Below, piece after piece: positions 17,001 through 26,538 of a stretch of 40,194 nucleotides of DNA. Both the position numbers and the translations under genes were made by a program. Below the pieces are notes generated by a model. It had not been told where the DNA came from. It worked only from the letters and a program-made list of their open reading frames with translations, and made no database searches. Location of the stretch: assembly GCA_022340825.1 (NCBI GenBank), contig JAJDNE010000050.1:1-40194 (forward strand), read 5' to 3'. Position 1 is the first letter of the stretch, and the number at the start of each line of letters is the position of its first letter. The DNA is from Acidiferrobacterales bacterium (GTDB taxonomy: Bacteria > Pseudomonadota > Gammaproteobacteria > Acidiferrobacterales > JAJDNE01).

Positions 17001-18317
17001 TTAACCTGCGGCCTCAGCTTTACGCTGGTTCCACTTCTCGGCTTCGATATCCCAGTCATCCATGCGGACGTAGGAGATTTCACGCGGGTGGTTGATCATG
17101 TGCGGATCAACGTCAACGCCGATGCCTTCGAGGAAGTTAACCAGGCCGATACGCTCGATCATCTCACCGGTACGCTCGTGTTCCAGCGCATTTTCAGCAA
17201 AGAAGTCGATGGTCTCTTCGGCCATCTCAACCAGTTTTTCGTAGTCTTCGTCCGATTCCAGCTTCATGAACGGAACAATTACCGTGCCCATGGTGTCACC
17301 GATCTTCAGGGTGCGCTTGCCACCGATCAGAATGGTTACGCCGTGGTCGTCGCCAGGGCTAAGGGCCTTGGTCATGACGTTGATGCAGTGCATGCAACGC
17401 ACGCAGTTGCGGTTATCGACGTCCAAAGTGTCGTCATCGTTCAGGGACAGTGCATTGGTCGGGCAACGGCTGATGACGTTGTCGACAACGTACTTACGAC
17501 CCTTGGCTTCAACGAACTTCTTGACCTCGGCCTGGTCGACTTTCATATCGTCGCGCCAGGTACCGATAACGGCAAAGTCAGAACGGTGGATAGAGTTCTG
17601 GCAGTCGTTCGGGCAACCGGAGACCTTGAACTTGAACTTGTACGGCAGGGCAGGACGGTGCATGTCGTCCTGGAAGTTATTCACCAGCAGTCGGTGAATC
17701 TTCTGCTCGTTGGCGCAAGATTGCTCGCAACGGGCAGCACCGATGCAGGACATGCCGGTACGTACGCAAGGACCTGCACCACCAAGATCCCAACCGTAGT
17801 CGTTGATCTCGTCAAAGAAGTGCTGGGTGTTCTCGGTCGTGGTACCAATGAACATGATGTTGCCGGTCTGGCCGTGGAATGCGATCAGGCCTGAACCGTA
17901 CTTGCTCCAGCTGTTGGACAGCTGACGCAGCATGTCAGTGGTGTAGTGATTACCTGCAGGCGGTTGTACGCGCAGGGTGTGGAATTCTTTACATTCCGGG
18001 AACATCGGCTTGCCGGTTGAATCCATCAGCTCGGTGAAGCGAGGAATGATGCCGCCGCCATAACCGAAAACAGAAACGGTACCACCCTTCCAGTAACCCA
18101 GACGGGTCTTGTAAGAGTGTTCCAGCTGTCCAAGCAGGTCGACCATCATGTTGCCGTAGTCTTTCTGCATGGCCAGACGTTTCAGGCCGGTAACAAAACT
18201 TGGCCATGGACCGGTTTCAAGTTCGTCCAGGTTCGGCGTCGGGTGAAAAGGTTTGCTAGATTCCTTTTCCTCCATCGGGGGCAGGTAAGTAGCGTGAAGC
18301 TTTGGATCTTTAGGCAT
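17001..18317 (-). CDS. dsrA: DsrA, alpha subunit of (reverse) dissimilatory sulfite reductase
   Basis: A 438-residue catalytic subunit. It shows the siroheme-[4Fe-4S] ligands SCIGAARCEQSC (CX5C) and KVSGCPNDCQNS (CX3C), and a ferredoxin insert with NCVRCMHCINV plus the nearby SRCPTNAL. First gene of the operon, translated from GGAGG. The linked dsrEFH and dsrL identify the enzyme as the oxidative (reverse) type. Its leader is more than 200 bases long and can fold. Confidence 0.97.
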   Translation of the reverse strand: MPKDPKLHATYLPPMEEKESSKPFHPTPNLDELETGPWPSFVTGLKRLAMQKDYGNMMVDLLGQLEHSYKTRLGYWKGGTVSVFGYGGGIIPRFTELMDSTGKPMFPECKEFHTLRVQPPAGNHYTTDMLRQLSNSWSKYGSGLIAFHGQTGNIMFIGTTTENTQHFFDEINDYGWDLGGAGPCVRTGMSCIGAARCEQSCANEQKIHRLLVNNFQDDMHRPALPYKFKFKVSGCPNDCQNSIHRSDFAVIGTWRDDMKVDQAEVKKFVEAKGRKYVVDNVISRCPTNALSLNDDDTLDVDNRNCVRCMHCINVMTKALSPGDDHGVTILIGGKRTLKIGDTMGTVIVPFMKLESDEDYEKLVEMAEETIDFFAENALEHERTGEMIERIGLVNFLEGIGVDVDPHMINHPREISYVRMDDWDIEAEKWNQRKAEAAG

Positions 18318-18842
18318 TATTGATACCTCCAGTTATATTCTGTGTATCTACGCCTTGCCTCATTGGCAGGCCCGTGAGACAAGGCTGAGCAATTCCGAGC
18401 GGGTGCGCATCTTACTGCGAAAGTCCGCGTCCTTCCAGTGGTCTAATGCAAGCCTGTCTTGTTCTAAGACGGGCGCAAGTGTAAGCACGCGGGTGCCTCG
18501 ACAACACCCTTCTTTGGGGGTGGAACCAAAGCACACCAGACCCCCCCAAAAGGGATATATAGACTTACCTTAGATCCGGCGCGTTGATCTATCTCAAAAG
18601 TCTAAAAAAATTATTTTATCAGAAGGTTATTAATCAAATATGAGATTAAATCTTAATAAAGGCTCATAACTGGATGAGTTTTAATGTCCATCCATATTGG
18701 GGACTTTTTTGTCGGAAGCCTTTGCTCTAAAGTGCGTTCGCTTTGAGACACCCGTGCCGGGGCTGTCCAGTTACCGGCCCATGTATATTAGGTATAACCA
18801 GATCACACTGGCTGATTTTTAAATCGGGACAAACAAAGTCTG
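18318..18842. promoter_or_regulatory. Divergent intergenic region: dsr promoter and leader, TauD-cluster promoter
   Basis: This 525-base gene-free region drives dsr leftwards and the TauD/Cas6-like/rspA cluster rightwards. The dsr-proximal 230 bases form a structured leader: GCCTTG/CAAGGC, GCCTGTCTT/AAGACGGGC (one mismatch in the dsr transcript) and CACCC/GGGTG stems are visible. Bases 18600-18670 are very AT-rich. On the right, TATATTAGGTATAACC near 18785 is a possible -10 region for the + strand cluster, but I see no good -35. Confidence 0.6.
18556..18597 (-). promoter_or_regulatory. Predicted FNR/CRP-family class II promoter of the dsr operon
   Basis: On the minus strand TTGAGATAGATCAA (18597-18584; perfect TTGA-N6-TCAA half-sites) is followed after exactly 22 bases by TATATA (18561-18556). 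This is the geometry of an FNR-type activator centred at -41.5, with no sigma-70 -35 hexamer needed, and predicts a start site near 18549. Confidence 0.65.
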
Positions 18843-19790
18843 ATGAATACTGCCAATAACTCCGCGACCGCCGGCATCACCGGCTCGTCGCCATTTCAGC
18901 TCGGCGACGATGATCTCTATCAGCGCTGGCGCGACGCGAAGCTGGAGCGCTATCCCGAGTCGGCCGAATCACTCGTCGTCGAGATCACCGATGCACACAA
19001 TCCCGGTGCTGCCGAGCTGGCACACATCAGCCGGGTGTGCGCGAAAACCAATATGGCTATATATGCCACCGTCGCCGGTGACCTGGAAGACCGGAGCATC
19101 GCCCGCACGTTGGGAGATCGCCTGGGCTTGAGGCATCTGGACCCCAACATGCTGGCGGATGAGGATGGTATTACTTCGCTAACCGTGGTCGAGGGAAAAT
19201 CGGGTCGCGGATATATTCCGTATTCAAGCCACCGGCTGCTGTGGCATACGGACGGTTATTATAATCTCCCGGAGCACCGAATTCGCGCCATGCTATTACA
19301 TTGCGTGCGCCCGGCGGCCGAAGGGGGAGAAAATATGCTGCTGGACCCGGAAATCGTCTATATCCTGATGCGCGAGGCGGATCCGGACCATATCGCTGCA
19401 TTGATGCAGCCGGATGCCATGACCATCCCGGCCAATACCGAAACCGGTGTGGAAACGCGCGAAGCCCGTACCGGGCCTGTGTTTTCTATTGATAGTGCGA
19501 CCGGCGACCTCCATATGCGCTATACAGCGCGCACTCGCAGCATAGAGTGGAAGCCGGACGACGCCACCCGCGCGGCAGTGACCTTTCTCGAGGAGCTGCT
19601 GGAATCAGGGTCGCCGTACATCTTCAACAACAAGCTGTCAGCGGGGCAGGGCCTGGTTTGCAACAATGTACTGCACAACCGCACCGCCTTTACCGATAAC
19701 GAGACTGCGCCACGTTTGGTATACCGGGCGAGATACTACGAACGTATTGCCAATACCGAATGGAAACGACTGATAGACGGAGATAAGTAA
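18843..19790 (+). CDS. TauD/TfdA-family Fe(II)/2-oxoglutarate dioxygenase
   Basis: A 315-residue non-haem iron dioxygenase. The iron facial triad is visible as H135 and D137 in LLWHTDGYY and a distal His278 in NNVLHNRTAF, with arginines after it (PRLVYRARYYERI) for 2-oxoglutarate binding. TauD-type enzymes hydroxylate taurine, alkylsulfonates, alkyl sulfates or other small acids; the substrate here is unknown, though a sulfur compound would fit the location. It heads the + strand cluster divergent from dsr and is two bases from the next gene. There is no signal peptide, so it is cytoplasmic. Confidence 0.85.
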   Translation: MNTANNSATAGITGSSPFQLGDDDLYQRWRDAKLERYPESAESLVVEITDAHNPGAAELAHISRVCAKTNMAIYATVAGDLEDRSIARTLGDRLGLRHLDPNMLADEDGITSLTVVEGKSGRGYIPYSSHRLLWHTDGYYNLPEHRIRAMLLHCVRPAAEGGENMLLDPEIVYILMREADPDHIAALMQPDAMTIPANTETGVETREARTGPVFSIDSATGDLHMRYTARTRSIEWKPDDATRAAVTFLEELLESGSPYIFNNKLSAGQGLVCNNVLHNRTAFTDNETAPRLVYRARYYERIANTEWKRLIDGDK

Positions 19791-19792
19791 TC

Positions 19793-19999
19793 ATGATGTA
19801 TCTCAGTGAAGTACTCATCCAGAACGCCCAGCTCGACACCTTCGAGGAACTGCTGGAGGTTATCCGCCAGCGGGCGCCGGGAGAAATCCATTTCAAGATC
19901 GACGCCAAGCCGTCCTATCCAGATACCCCGCCAGACTGGGAAGACAAGCTGGAAGGCGCCTTTGTCGGCATTAATTCCATCACCCACAACGCCTACTAA
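19793..19999 (+). CDS. 68-aa protein of unknown function in the TauD/Cas6-like cluster
   Basis: I do not recognise this family. It is a short acidic soluble protein (MMYLSEVLIQNAQLD...THNAY), probably an N-terminal helix-rich half (FEELLEVIRQR) followed by a Pro/Asp-rich segment (PSYPDTPPDWED). It has no cysteine. It starts two bases after the dioxygenase stop (ATG at 19793 or 19796) and ends two bases before the next ATG, so translational coupling in a compact operon makes it a real gene. It may be a binding partner of its neighbours. Confidence 0.7.
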   Translation: MMYLSEVLIQNAQLDTFEELLEVIRQRAPGEIHFKIDAKPSYPDTPPDWEDKLEGAFVGINSITHNAY

Positions 20000-20002
20000 A
20001 CC

Positions 20003-20707
20003 ATGAAGTACATTAAAGACGATGTTGGTAAAAACGACGCCGATTGCGCAGAAGATGCCGTGACGTCGTCGGCGCTGCTGGAGCAGCGTCTCGAAGCCAT
20101 TCAGGACCGTATCCGCGAGCTCGATCCCTCTGCGGTGGGCGAGAAGGCGTCATTGCAGGTCGATGCCGCGAGTATCCTGGTCGATCTGCAGCGCGGTAAA
20201 GAAGCCTGGGATATGGCGCGTGCGGCACTCGATCCCCTCCTGGATGAACACAACTGGGAACAGGCCGCTGTCGCCTGCCTGATCATGTTTCATGCCGATC
20301 AGCCGGATTCGCTGCCGGCACTGGGCCAGGCCATCTGGTTATCAGTCACGTTCCCGGTCGATCCGGAGCTAACCGTCGCGATAATGCAGAACGTGGTGGA
20401 CGAGACCCCGGATGATTCCGATGGCGCGGCGGTGGCTGCAATCGTTGCGCACTATATTGCTGACATGCGTACCGATGGCAAACAGCGTGACGATCTGCTG
20501 TTTTTCACCAACAACATGATCGGTAACGTTGCTCGACGTCATAGTGATGTCAGCACCCAGGAAAAATTTGATGCCTGGTTCTCAAAAATGGAACTGGATG
20601 ACCCGGAAAAATTTCTCGTGCGCCTGCGCAACATTGTTGATGTGATGGTGCAGGATGAATGGTGGTTTGATCGCGAAGCCTTACAGGAAGCAATCCCGGT
20701 CAGTTAA
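20003..20707 (+). CDS. 234-aa helical protein of unknown function
   Basis: No family recognised. The sequence is almost entirely predicted helix with a spacing that recalls TPR/helical-repeat scaffolds (ASILVDLQRGKEAWDMARAALDPLLDE, WEQAAVACLIMF). It is acidic, has two cysteines, no signal peptide and no catalytic motif. It is packed between the 68-aa gene and the Cas6-like gene with two-base gaps on either side, which argues that the products act together. A scaffold or adaptor role is only a guess from composition. Confidence 0.75.
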   Translation: MKYIKDDVGKNDADCAEDAVTSSALLEQRLEAIQDRIRELDPSAVGEKASLQVDAASILVDLQRGKEAWDMARAALDPLLDEHNWEQAAVACLIMFHADQPDSLPALGQAIWLSVTFPVDPELTVAIMQNVVDETPDDSDGAAVAAIVAHYIADMRTDGKQRDDLLFFTNNMIGNVARRHSDVSTQEKFDAWFSKMELDDPEKFLVRLRNIVDVMVQDEWWFDREALQEAIPVS

Positions 20708-20709
20708 CC

Positions 20710-21396
20710 ATGTATTGGGAAGACGAAAACAAACCCGCCTCTCAGCCACACGATAAAAGTGTGATCGACGTGTCTTATCGCATCACCTGTCGAGCCTTGC
20801 CGGTGGATCATGCGCACGCGCTTTCCGAAGCGGTGTTGAAGGAATTGCCATGGTTGAGGGAAGAACCCAAAGCCGGCGTTCACAGTATTCACGTTGCTGA
20901 TTCGGGCAACGGCTGGATGCGTCCGGACAACCCGGATGACCTGGTATTTCCTTCCCGACGTACCCGCATGACACTCCGTGTACCGTTGCACCGCACTGAT
21001 GATGCCATGGCGCTAGTGGGTACTACGTTGGATATTGAAGGCAATGCTTTGGAAGTTGGAGAGGCAGCAATCAAGGAACTTGGTGCGGTCAGTACCTTGT
21101 TCGCGCGCTACCTGGTGGCGAATGATCAGGACGACGAAGAGGAATTTCTCGCTAAAATTGCTGACGAACTGAAAGCGCTGGGTGTACGCCCCCGCAAGAT
21201 GATGTGCGGTATCAGCAAGACCATTGCGACACCTGATGATACAATCCGCACCCGCAGTTTAATGCTGGCAGACCTGAGTCACGAAGAATCGGTGCTGTTG
21301 CAGCAATCGGGCCTGGGTGAACATCGCCATCTGGGTTGCGGAATCTTCATTCCGCACAAAGATATCAACAAACTGCACGAACTTGAAAAAGAGTAG
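20710..21396 (+). CDS. Cas6/Cmx6-family (type I-MYXAN-like) CRISPR RNA endonuclease homologue, orphan
   Basis: A 228-residue RAMP-fold protein that resembles the Cas6/Cmx6 family, which cuts CRISPR precursor RNA. Matching features in order are the N-terminal strand then PVDHAHALSEAV (His34/His36, where this family keeps a conserved PxDHxxxL), a GVHSIHV...GNGW segment, SRRTRMTLRVPL, the ALVGTTLDIEGNALEVG segment, and near the C-terminus HEESVLLQQSGLGEHRHLGCGIFIPHK, the Cas6 glycine-rich loop (about 201-217). No CRISPR repeats or other cas genes are seen in the window. The gene sits in a sulfur-metabolism operon, two bases after its predecessor and 52 before rspA. Family assignment is from memory of the family pattern; its RNA target here is unknown. 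Confidence 0.8.
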   Translation: MYWEDENKPASQPHDKSVIDVSYRITCRALPVDHAHALSEAVLKELPWLREEPKAGVHSIHVADSGNGWMRPDNPDDLVFPSRRTRMTLRVPLHRTDDAMALVGTTLDIEGNALEVGEAAIKELGAVSTLFARYLVANDQDDEEEFLAKIADELKALGVRPRKMMCGISKTIATPDDTIRTRSLMLADLSHEESVLLQQSGLGEHRHLGCGIFIPHKDINKLHELEKE

Positions 21397-21448
21397 GGCA
21401 GTTAGTTTTTCATTTAACCACTTGTTTAAATTATAAGGACTGAACGTT

Positions 21449-21787
21449 ATGTCTCTGGAATTTAATGGAAACACCATCGAAACGACCGCAACCGGCTACC
21501 TGGTAAATCACGAGGACTGGTCGGAAGACCTGGCGAAGTTTATGGCAGAGCAGGAAGGCATTGAGCTGACCGACAAGCACTGGGACCTGATGAACTTTCT
21601 CCGTGATGAATACTTCACCAATAACCAGAATCAGCCCAATACCCGCAATATCCTGAAGGCGATGGCGGATAAGTGGGGTCAGAAACTGCAGCAGAAAGAT
21701 ATCTACGATCTGTTCCCGAAAGACCCGAGCAAGCAGGGCGGTCGTATCGCCGGTCTGCCGGAATCGCGTCGCAAGGGCGGTTACTAA
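21449..21787 (+). CDS. rspA: RspA-type DsrC/TusE paralogue lacking both redox cysteines
   Basis: A 112-residue DsrC-superfamily protein that aligns along its length with the DsrC in this window (TDKHWDLMNFLRDEYF against TDSHWEVINFLREYYD). The C-terminal arm reads GGRIAGLPESRRKGGY, so CysA is replaced by glycine (about residue 98) and CysB is missing. The protein cannot carry sulfur. Such members have been grouped as RspA, suggested to be regulatory. It has an AAGGACT site and a terminator follows it. Location with the Cas6-like gene and divergent from dsr fits a regulatory or competitor role, which is inference. Confidence 0.85.
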   Translation: MSLEFNGNTIETTATGYLVNHEDWSEDLAKFMAEQEGIELTDKHWDLMNFLRDEYFTNNQNQPNTRNILKAMADKWGQKLQQKDIYDLFPKDPSKQGGRIAGLPESRRKGGY

Positions 21788-21815
21788 GGGTAGTTCGACA
21801 AACGAGTCAGCAAGA

Positions 21816-21858
21816 TCAGGCGGCCAGGGAGCTACTTCCGGCCGCCTGAATTGTTTTT
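21816..21858 (+). terminator. Intrinsic terminator after rspA
   Basis: A perfect 10-bp stem TCAGGCGGCC / GGCCGCCTGA (21816-21849, 14-base loop) is followed by ATTGTTTTT. It ends the TauD-rspA transcript, or attenuates read-through into the sulfurtransferase gene whose ATG lies 18 bases further on. Confidence 0.85.
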
Positions 21859-21876
21859 GGAACTAGGAAACAGGTT

Positions 21877-22725
21877 ATGGCGTTTACCACTGTAATATCT
21901 GCCGAAGAACTAAGTGCCCATATCGATAGCCCCGATTGGGTAGTTGTCGACTGCCGATTTACCCTGACCGATCCCGGCGCAGGAAAGCGGAATTACGACG
22001 AGAACCATATTCCGGGTGCACGTTACATGCATCTTGATGATGACCTGGCGGCACCGGTCACGGAAAAAACCGGGCGCCATCCACTACCGGATCCCGATAC
22101 ATTGGCAACGAAGTTGGGCGAATTGGGTATCGGCAATAACACGCAGGTAGTGGCGTACGACGACACCTTTGGCGCTATGGCCAGTCGTTTGTGGTGGTTG
22201 CTTCGCTGGATGGGCCACGACGAGGTTGCGTTGTTGGACGGTGGATTGCCGGCATGGGTTCGCAAGAAATTACCGCTCAGCACAGAGACACCAGCGATAG
22301 AGAAAAAAACTTTCGTTCCGTCCATGCGTGACGATATGGTGGTGGATATGCCAGCCGTGCAGGCGATCGTTGCTAAAAGAAAGAAAATAATTATCGATGC
22401 GCGTGCGGAAGAACGATTCACCGGAGAAGTTGAGCCCCTGGACAAGGTCGCCGGCCATATACCTGGTGCCTTGAATCTGCCTTATGAAGACAATCTCGAT
22501 CTTGACGGCACTTTTATGTCACGAGAGGAAATTGTGGATCTCTACCATGATTTTCTTGGCGACAAGTCGGGAAACGATGTGGTGATGATGTGTGGATCAG
22601 GCGTTACGGCCTGCCACAATCTCGTGGCCATGGAGATTGCCGGGCTCAAGGGAGCGAAACTCTATGCGGGTTCGTGGTCAGAATGGATTACCAATCCGGA
22701 CAATCCTGTCGAGACCGGCGAATAA
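21877..22725 (+). CDS. sseA: Two-domain rhodanese, 3-mercaptopyruvate/thiosulfate sulfurtransferase
   Basis: A 282-residue tandem rhodanese. The N-terminal domain is inactive (starts VVDCRFTLTDPGAGKRNYDE, contains DDTFGAMASRLWWLLRWMGH). The C-terminal domain carries the active-site loop MMCGSGVTACHN, the CG(S)GVT form typical of mercaptopyruvate sulfurtransferases rather than the CRKGVT of thiosulfate rhodaneses. It is cytoplasmic. It may supply persulfide to DsrEFH/DsrC or act in general sulfur transfer; the dsr link is by location. The ribosome-binding site is AGGAAACAGGTT, directly after a terminator, so expression probably relies on read-through or a cryptic promoter. Confidence 0.9.
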   Translation: MAFTTVISAEELSAHIDSPDWVVVDCRFTLTDPGAGKRNYDENHIPGARYMHLDDDLAAPVTEKTGRHPLPDPDTLATKLGELGIGNNTQVVAYDDTFGAMASRLWWLLRWMGHDEVALLDGGLPAWVRKKLPLSTETPAIEKKTFVPSMRDDMVVDMPAVQAIVAKRKKIIIDARAEERFTGEVEPLDKVAGHIPGALNLPYEDNLDLDGTFMSREEIVDLYHDFLGDKSGNDVVMMCGSGVTACHNLVAMEIAGLKGAKLYAGSWSEWITNPDNPVETGE

Positions 22726-22806
22726 GGTAAAAAACTGATAAAGGCTGTACTGGCCGAAGGCGGATATTCGGTTGGCCGATTAGCGTTTCGCACTATAAGC
22801 ACCATA

Positions 22807-22831
22807 AATCCGGTAAACGCCGGGTTTTTTT
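22807..22831 (+). terminator. Intrinsic terminator after the rhodanese gene
   Basis: Stem AATCCGG / CCGGGTT (one G-T pair) with loop TAAACG, followed by an unbroken T-run (GGGTTTTTTT). It lies 82 bases past the stop codon. Confidence 0.8.
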
Positions 22832-22846
22832 AATTCCATTCGAACG

Positions 22847-25230
<2,384 letters not shown>

Positions 25231-25242
25231 TCCAAAAACTGG

Positions 25243-25282
25243 ATCCCCACACCGTTTAGTTTGGCGGTGTGGGGATTTATTT
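25243..25282 (+). terminator. Terminator after katG (possibly bidirectional)
   Basis: A perfect 12-bp stem ATCCCCACACCG / CGGTGTGGGGAT (25243-25276, 10-base loop) is followed by TTATTTG. It lies between the convergent katG and thioredoxin genes. Confidence 0.85.
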
Positions 25283-25321
25283 GCGCGATGCTTCTGAATC
25301 TGCTCGAAAGCAGGGTTCTGT

Positions 25322-25660
25322 TTATTTGCCAAATAGCAGCGCATAAGGCCGCTCGATCACATGGTCCAGCTCACCGATAGAGAAAGTTCTCACCAGTCTG
25401 GCGGTTTCCCTGCTGTCGAAATAGAGCACGACTGTCGGGATACTGAGCACGCCATAATGGCTTGCCGCCTGCGGTAGGGCATCGCAATCCACAGAATGGA
25501 AAGTAATTTCCGGAAACTTTTTCTCGAGTAATTCGAGAATCTTTGGCTTGATGACTTTGCAAACATTGCAGCTGGGACCTGTGAAATAGGCCAGTAATGC
25601 CGGCGAAGCCTGGATTTCAGTTTCCAGTTCCGCCAGATCTCTGACGACAATTTCTGGCAT
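25322..25660 (-). CDS. Thioredoxin-family protein
   Basis: A 112-residue single thioredoxin domain with active site CNVC (in GPSCNVCKVIKPK) in place of the classical CGPC, and the cis-proline loop VLSIPTVV. The CxxC and the VDCDALPQ region suggest a thiol-disulfide role in the cytoplasm. It begins directly after the stop of the upstream PKHD hydroxylase gene (TAAATG), so the two are translationally coupled. The altered CNVC suggests a dedicated partner rather than general thioredoxin duty. Confidence 0.88.
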   Translation of the reverse strand: MPEIVVRDLAELETEIQASPALLAYFTGPSCNVCKVIKPKILELLEKKFPEITFHSVDCDALPQAASHYGVLSIPTVVLYFDSRETARLVRTFSIGELDHVIERPYALLFGK

Positions 25661-26335
25661 TTAGACATCCACCCACATGCGCATCAGGTTGACGTAGGCA
25701 GTGTTTACCTGGTTCGAAGTCTCTTCATTCGCGGAGGTCTCTAACAACTTCTCTTTGGCTTGATAGAGTGTATATAGCAATTCTCGCCTGGCGGGATCAC
25801 GCACCATGCTCTGTACCCATGTAACCGCGACCAATCGCTCGCCCTTGGTGACTTCCGCCACGTGATGCAGGCTGGAGGAGGGGTACATTACCGCGTCACC
25901 TGCCTTGAGCTTGACCTTGTTCTCGCCAAAGCTTGTATTGATTACCAGTTCACCGCCTTCGTATTCATCCGGTTCGTTCAGAAATACGGTGATAGAAATA
26001 TCTGTGCGGTAAAACTGGCCCTGGCTGCCCATGATGGGATCGTCGACGTGGTCACCGTACTGCATGCCCGGCGTGTAGCGAGCATAGAAAGGACTGGCGA
26101 CGCGTTGAGGCAGTGCACCAGCCTGGTAGACCGGATGTCGAACCAGGTTGCCCATCACTTCGTTATTTAGCAGTTCGAGTAATTGCGCATTCGCTTTGAG
26201 TTCTTCATTTTTTTTAACTGCGCTGGCGACCTTGCCAGCGGAGAAGCGACCATCGACAAACTCCGCACGGGCGAGTGTGCGTCGGACGTTCTCCAGCTGG
26301 GTGGCATTGAGTACGTTGTTCAGCTCTAGCATCAT
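25661..26335 (-). CDS. PKHD-type Fe(II)/2-oxoglutarate hydroxylase (PiuC/YbiX family)
   Basis: A 224-residue dioxygenase of the PKHD family. The iron ligands are H96 and D98 in YGDHVDDP and His157 or 158 in SSLHHVAEV, and Arg167 in GERLVAVTW should bind 2-oxoglutarate. The family is often linked to iron uptake (PiuC near siderophore receptors), but no receptor gene is present here. It forms a two-gene operon with the thioredoxin. ATG at 26335 or 26332 is possible; both have weak ribosome-binding sites. Confidence 0.9.
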   Translation of the reverse strand: MMLELNNVLNATQLENVRRTLARAEFVDGRFSAGKVASAVKKNEELKANAQLLELLNNEVMGNLVRHPVYQAGALPQRVASPFYARYTPGMQYGDHVDDPIMGSQGQFYRTDISITVFLNEPDEYEGGELVINTSFGENKVKLKAGDAVMYPSSSLHHVAEVTKGERLVAVTWVQSMVRDPARRELLYTLYQAKEKLLETSANEETSNQVNTAYVNLMRMWVDV

Positions 26336-26426
26336 GGCCTGCGGGTATCCCGATTGATTATGTTGCTCATATATTAGGTGTATAAAATATCTCTGTACTG
26401 AAGGGTAACGAGACCCATTCCTACAT

Positions 26427-26480
26427 CAGGAAAATACCATAAATATATGATTATTAATAAGAAAACGTGGTATTTTCCTG
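26427..26480. repeat. Perfect 13-bp inverted repeat in a divergent promoter region
   Basis: CAGGAAAATACCA (26427-26439) and TGGTATTTTCCTG (26468-26480) are exact inverted copies with 28 AT-rich bases between. It lies between the PKHD hydroxylase and the 64-aa gene. It could be a double operator, a cruciform or a remnant element; no T-run supports a terminator. Confidence 0.7.
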
Positions 26481-26538
26481 CGCCTCAGGATGCTCCCAGG
26501 TAACCGGTAAGAATGTGAAAAAACCTTCAATTTGGGCT

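Noticed and set aside
16821-17894. 357-aa + strand ORF opposite dsrA/dsrB
   Set aside because: Antisense shadow: it crosses the dsrA-dsrB junction and has low-complexity Val/Leu/Asp composition.
18680-18710. Possible + strand terminator (GTCC...GGAC then T6)
   Set aside because: The stem is only four pairs and no + strand gene lies upstream.
20710-21396. A CRISPR array accompanying the Cas6-like gene
   Set aside because: I looked for regularly spaced short repeats in the flanks and saw none. The only tandem repeats in the window are the coding FG-GAP units.
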